DNA of 15,381 nt from Methanobacteriota archaeon (GTDB lineage Archaea; Thermoplasmatota; Thermoplasmata; RBG-16-68-12; EA-27), in contig JACQPO010000030.1 of assembly GCA_016207545.1 (NCBI GenBank), positions 1-15,381 of the forward strand. The letters run 5' to 3'. Shown here piece by piece: positions 14,302 to 15,381 of this stretch; position 1 is the first letter of the stretch, and the number at the start of each line of letters is the position of its first letter. The notes under the pieces were generated by a model. That model had not been told where the DNA came from, made no database searches, and saw only the letters and a list, made by a program, of their open reading frames with translations. A program made the position numbers and the translations under genes.

Positions 14302-14313
14302 CCTATTTCTCAC
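14302..14313 (-). promoter_or_regulatory. Probable TATA region of the GNAT-pdaD unit
   Basis: The minus strand reads GTGAGAAATAGG, the most AT-rich part of the 89-bp divergent gap, centred about 25 nt before GTG 14282. That spacing predicts a leaderless transcript, in keeping with the lack of a Shine-Dalgarno before the GTG. Confidence 0.4.
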
Positions 14314-14342
14314 TACCGTCCTCCCGACCCGATTCAGAAACG

Positions 14343-14349
14343 GTAATCT
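14343..14349 (+). promoter_or_regulatory. Possible TATA-like element of asnS
   Basis: GTAATCTA is centred about 26 nt before GTG 14372, the distance expected for a leaderless archaeal gene. The match to a TATA consensus is modest, but the sequence between it and the GTG is entirely GC-rich, leaving no other candidate. Confidence 0.35.
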
Positions 14350-14354
14350 AGGCG

Positions 14355-14372
14355 CGGGCGGTTGTCCGCCCG
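14355..14372. promoter_or_regulatory. Perfect inverted repeat at the asnS initiation site
   Basis: CGGGCGG-TTGT-CCGCCCG is a 7-bp perfect stem with a 4-nt loop. Its last base is the first base of the GTG start codon. It fills the space between the TATA-like element and the start, where an operator would block transcription; if a longer leader is made, the same sequence would form a strong hairpin occluding the start. Confidence 0.45.
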
Positions 14373-15381
14373 TGGCCAAGATTGCGGAGATCCTCCGCGG
14401 CCGGTTCACGGGGCAGGACGTCGAGCTGAAGGGCTGGATTTATCGCACGCGCACGGTCGGCGGCAAGGCGTTCGTCGTCCTTCGGGACTCGACCGGCGTC
14501 TTGCAGGTCGCCGTGGCCAGGGACTCCGTGCCCGCAGAGGCGTTCGAGGCCGCGGAGAAGGCGCTCATCGAATCGTCCGTGATCGCGCGCGGCACCGTCG
14601 TCGAGGACAAGCGTGCGCCCGGCGGGTACGAGCTGCGCGCGAAGGACTTCCGCGTCGTCCACTACGCGGAGAAGTTTCCAATCCAGAAGGACCTGAGCGA
14701 GGAGTTCCTGCTCGACGTGCGCCACCTGTGGGTCCGCTCGCAGCGGATGACCACGATCTTCCGCGTCCGCCATACCGTGTTCGCCGCGGTCCACGAGTAC
14801 TTCCGCAACGAGGGCTTCTGGGAGGTCCACCCGCCGATGATCACGCCCGTCGGGAGCGAGGGCGGGTCGACCCTGTTCGAGGTCGAGTACTTCGGGCGAA
14901 AGGCGTATCTCACGCAGTCGTGGCAGCTGTACGCGGAGGCGCTCGTGCTTGCGATGGAGAAGGTGTACTACATCGGCCCCTCGTTCCGTGCGGAGAAGTC
15001 GCGGACGACCCGCCACCTCACGGAGTTCTGGCACTGCGAGATGGAGGAGGCGTGGGCGGCGTTGGACGACATTGCGAAGCACGCGGAGCGGGTGATTGAA
15101 CACGCGGCGCACCGCGCGGCCGAGGAGAACCCCGAGGACCTCACGTTCCTCGGCCGGGACCCCGAGGAGCTCAAGCGAGTCCGGACGCCGTTCGAGCACA
15201 TCACGTACGACGAAGCGCTGCGGCGGTTGAGGGAGAAGGGCATGGAGGTGGAGTGGGGGAAGGACTTGCGCACCTTGGAGGAGAGGGCGCTCACGGATCT
15301 CGCGGCGCAGCCGATTATCGTGTCCCACTACCCGCGGATTTCTCAGGCGTTTTACAAGCGGCGCGATCCAAACAACCCGAA
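14372..15381 (+). CDS. asnS: Asparaginyl-tRNA synthetase, C-terminus cut by window edge
   Basis: The frame from GTG 14372 is open to the window end (336 codons; the full protein is usually about 430). An OB-fold anticodon-binding domain (about 1-105) contains the strand G-W-I-Y-R-T-R-T-V-G-G-K-A-F. The class II catalytic core follows, with motif 1 around F-W-E-V-H-P-P (147-153), the G-S-E-G-G-S-T-L-F loop (161-169) and motif 2 F-R-A-E-K-S-R-T-T-R-H-L-T-E-F-W (205-220). The motif 2 form R-A-E-K-S-x-T-x-R-H-L-T-E-F-W indicates AsnRS rather than AspRS, whose usual form is R-A-E-x-x-x-T-x-R-H-L-x-E. Motif 3 lies beyond the window. The enzyme charges tRNA-Asn with asparagine in the cytosol, so this organism need not rely only on transamidation. 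The gene is divergent from the GNAT unit. Confidence 0.94.
   Translation, partial: MAKIAEILRGRFTGQDVELKGWIYRTRTVGGKAFVVLRDSTGVLQVAVARDSVPAEAFEAAEKALIESSVIARGTVVEDKRAPGGYELRAKDFRVVHYAEKFPIQKDLSEEFLLDVRHLWVRSQRMTTIFRVRHTVFAAVHEYFRNEGFWEVHPPMITPVGSEGGSTLFEVEYFGRKAYLTQSWQLYAEALVLAMEKVYYIGPSFRAEKSRTTRHLTEFWHCEMEEAWAALDDIAKHAERVIEHAAHRAAEENPEDLTFLGRDPEELKRVRTPFEHITYDEALRRLREKGMEVEWGKDLRTLEERALTDLAAQPIIVSHYPRISQAFYKRRDPNNP

Noticed and set aside
1..15381. CRISPR array, insertion sequence or phage attachment site
   Set aside because: There are no regularly spaced direct repeats, transposase motifs, terminal inverted repeats or tRNA-associated duplications that I could find. The repeats seen are protein repeats inside coding regions.

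Overview
The window reads as GC-rich archaeal chromosome, most likely from a Thermoplasmatota (Methanomassiliicoccales or marine benthic group D-like) lineage. The support is a pyruvoyl-dependent arginine decarboxylase, an archaeal-type asparaginyl-tRNA synthetase, an Lhr helicase, clear TATA boxes about 25-30 nt before starts, several probably leaderless genes, and a membrane-anchored tandem winged-helix regulator of a kind I associate with this phylum. The lineage is inference from gene content; no rRNA or tRNA gene is present to anchor it.

Layout. (1) 1-1798, minus: the N-terminal 599 residues of a secreted protein made of Ig-like Big_5-type repeats with calcium-loop motifs, cut by the window edge. 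(2) 1962-7388, plus: a giant Lhr-family SF2 helicase (about 1,808 aa) whose C-terminal half is winged-helix rich and carries an internal duplication; a 16-bp perfect palindrome lies in its promoter region. (3) 7390-10197, minus: a three-gene unit encoding an extracytoplasmic beta-propeller/cadherin-like sensor fused through the membrane to two winged-helix domains (752 aa), a 74-aa zinc ribbon whose start overlaps the regulator stop by 4 nt, and a 100-aa two-helix membrane protein. (4) 10281-11771, minus: a 496-aa zinc-ribbon/HhH/four-TM/TPR membrane scaffold. (5) 11834-12610, plus: a PrsW-like multi-pass membrane protein (putative intramembrane protease), divergent from the scaffold across a 62-bp gap with one TATA-like box midway. 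(6) 12614-14282, minus: a GNAT acetyltransferase, pyruvoyl arginine decarboxylase, a zinc-ribbon protein and possibly a 35-aa single-TM microprotein. (7) 14372-end, plus: asparaginyl-tRNA synthetase, cut by the right edge. No gene-free stretch exceeds 300 bases; the longest (12611-12869) holds the microprotein ORF and a cluster of inverted repeats.

How the genes may work together. Block 3-5 is the accessory-looking part: a sensor with its DNA-binding domains tethered at the membrane, two small partners, a cytosol-facing TPR/zinc-ribbon membrane scaffold, and a PrsW-like protease. PrsW proteins are known in bacteria for site-1 cleavage of a membrane anti-sigma factor. A proteolysis-regulated, membrane-to-DNA signalling module is therefore a reasonable but untested hypothesis. 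The remaining genes are housekeeping: translation (AsnRS), agmatine synthesis (needed for agmatidine-modified tRNA-Ile and polyamines), and nucleic-acid repair or RNA processing (Lhr).
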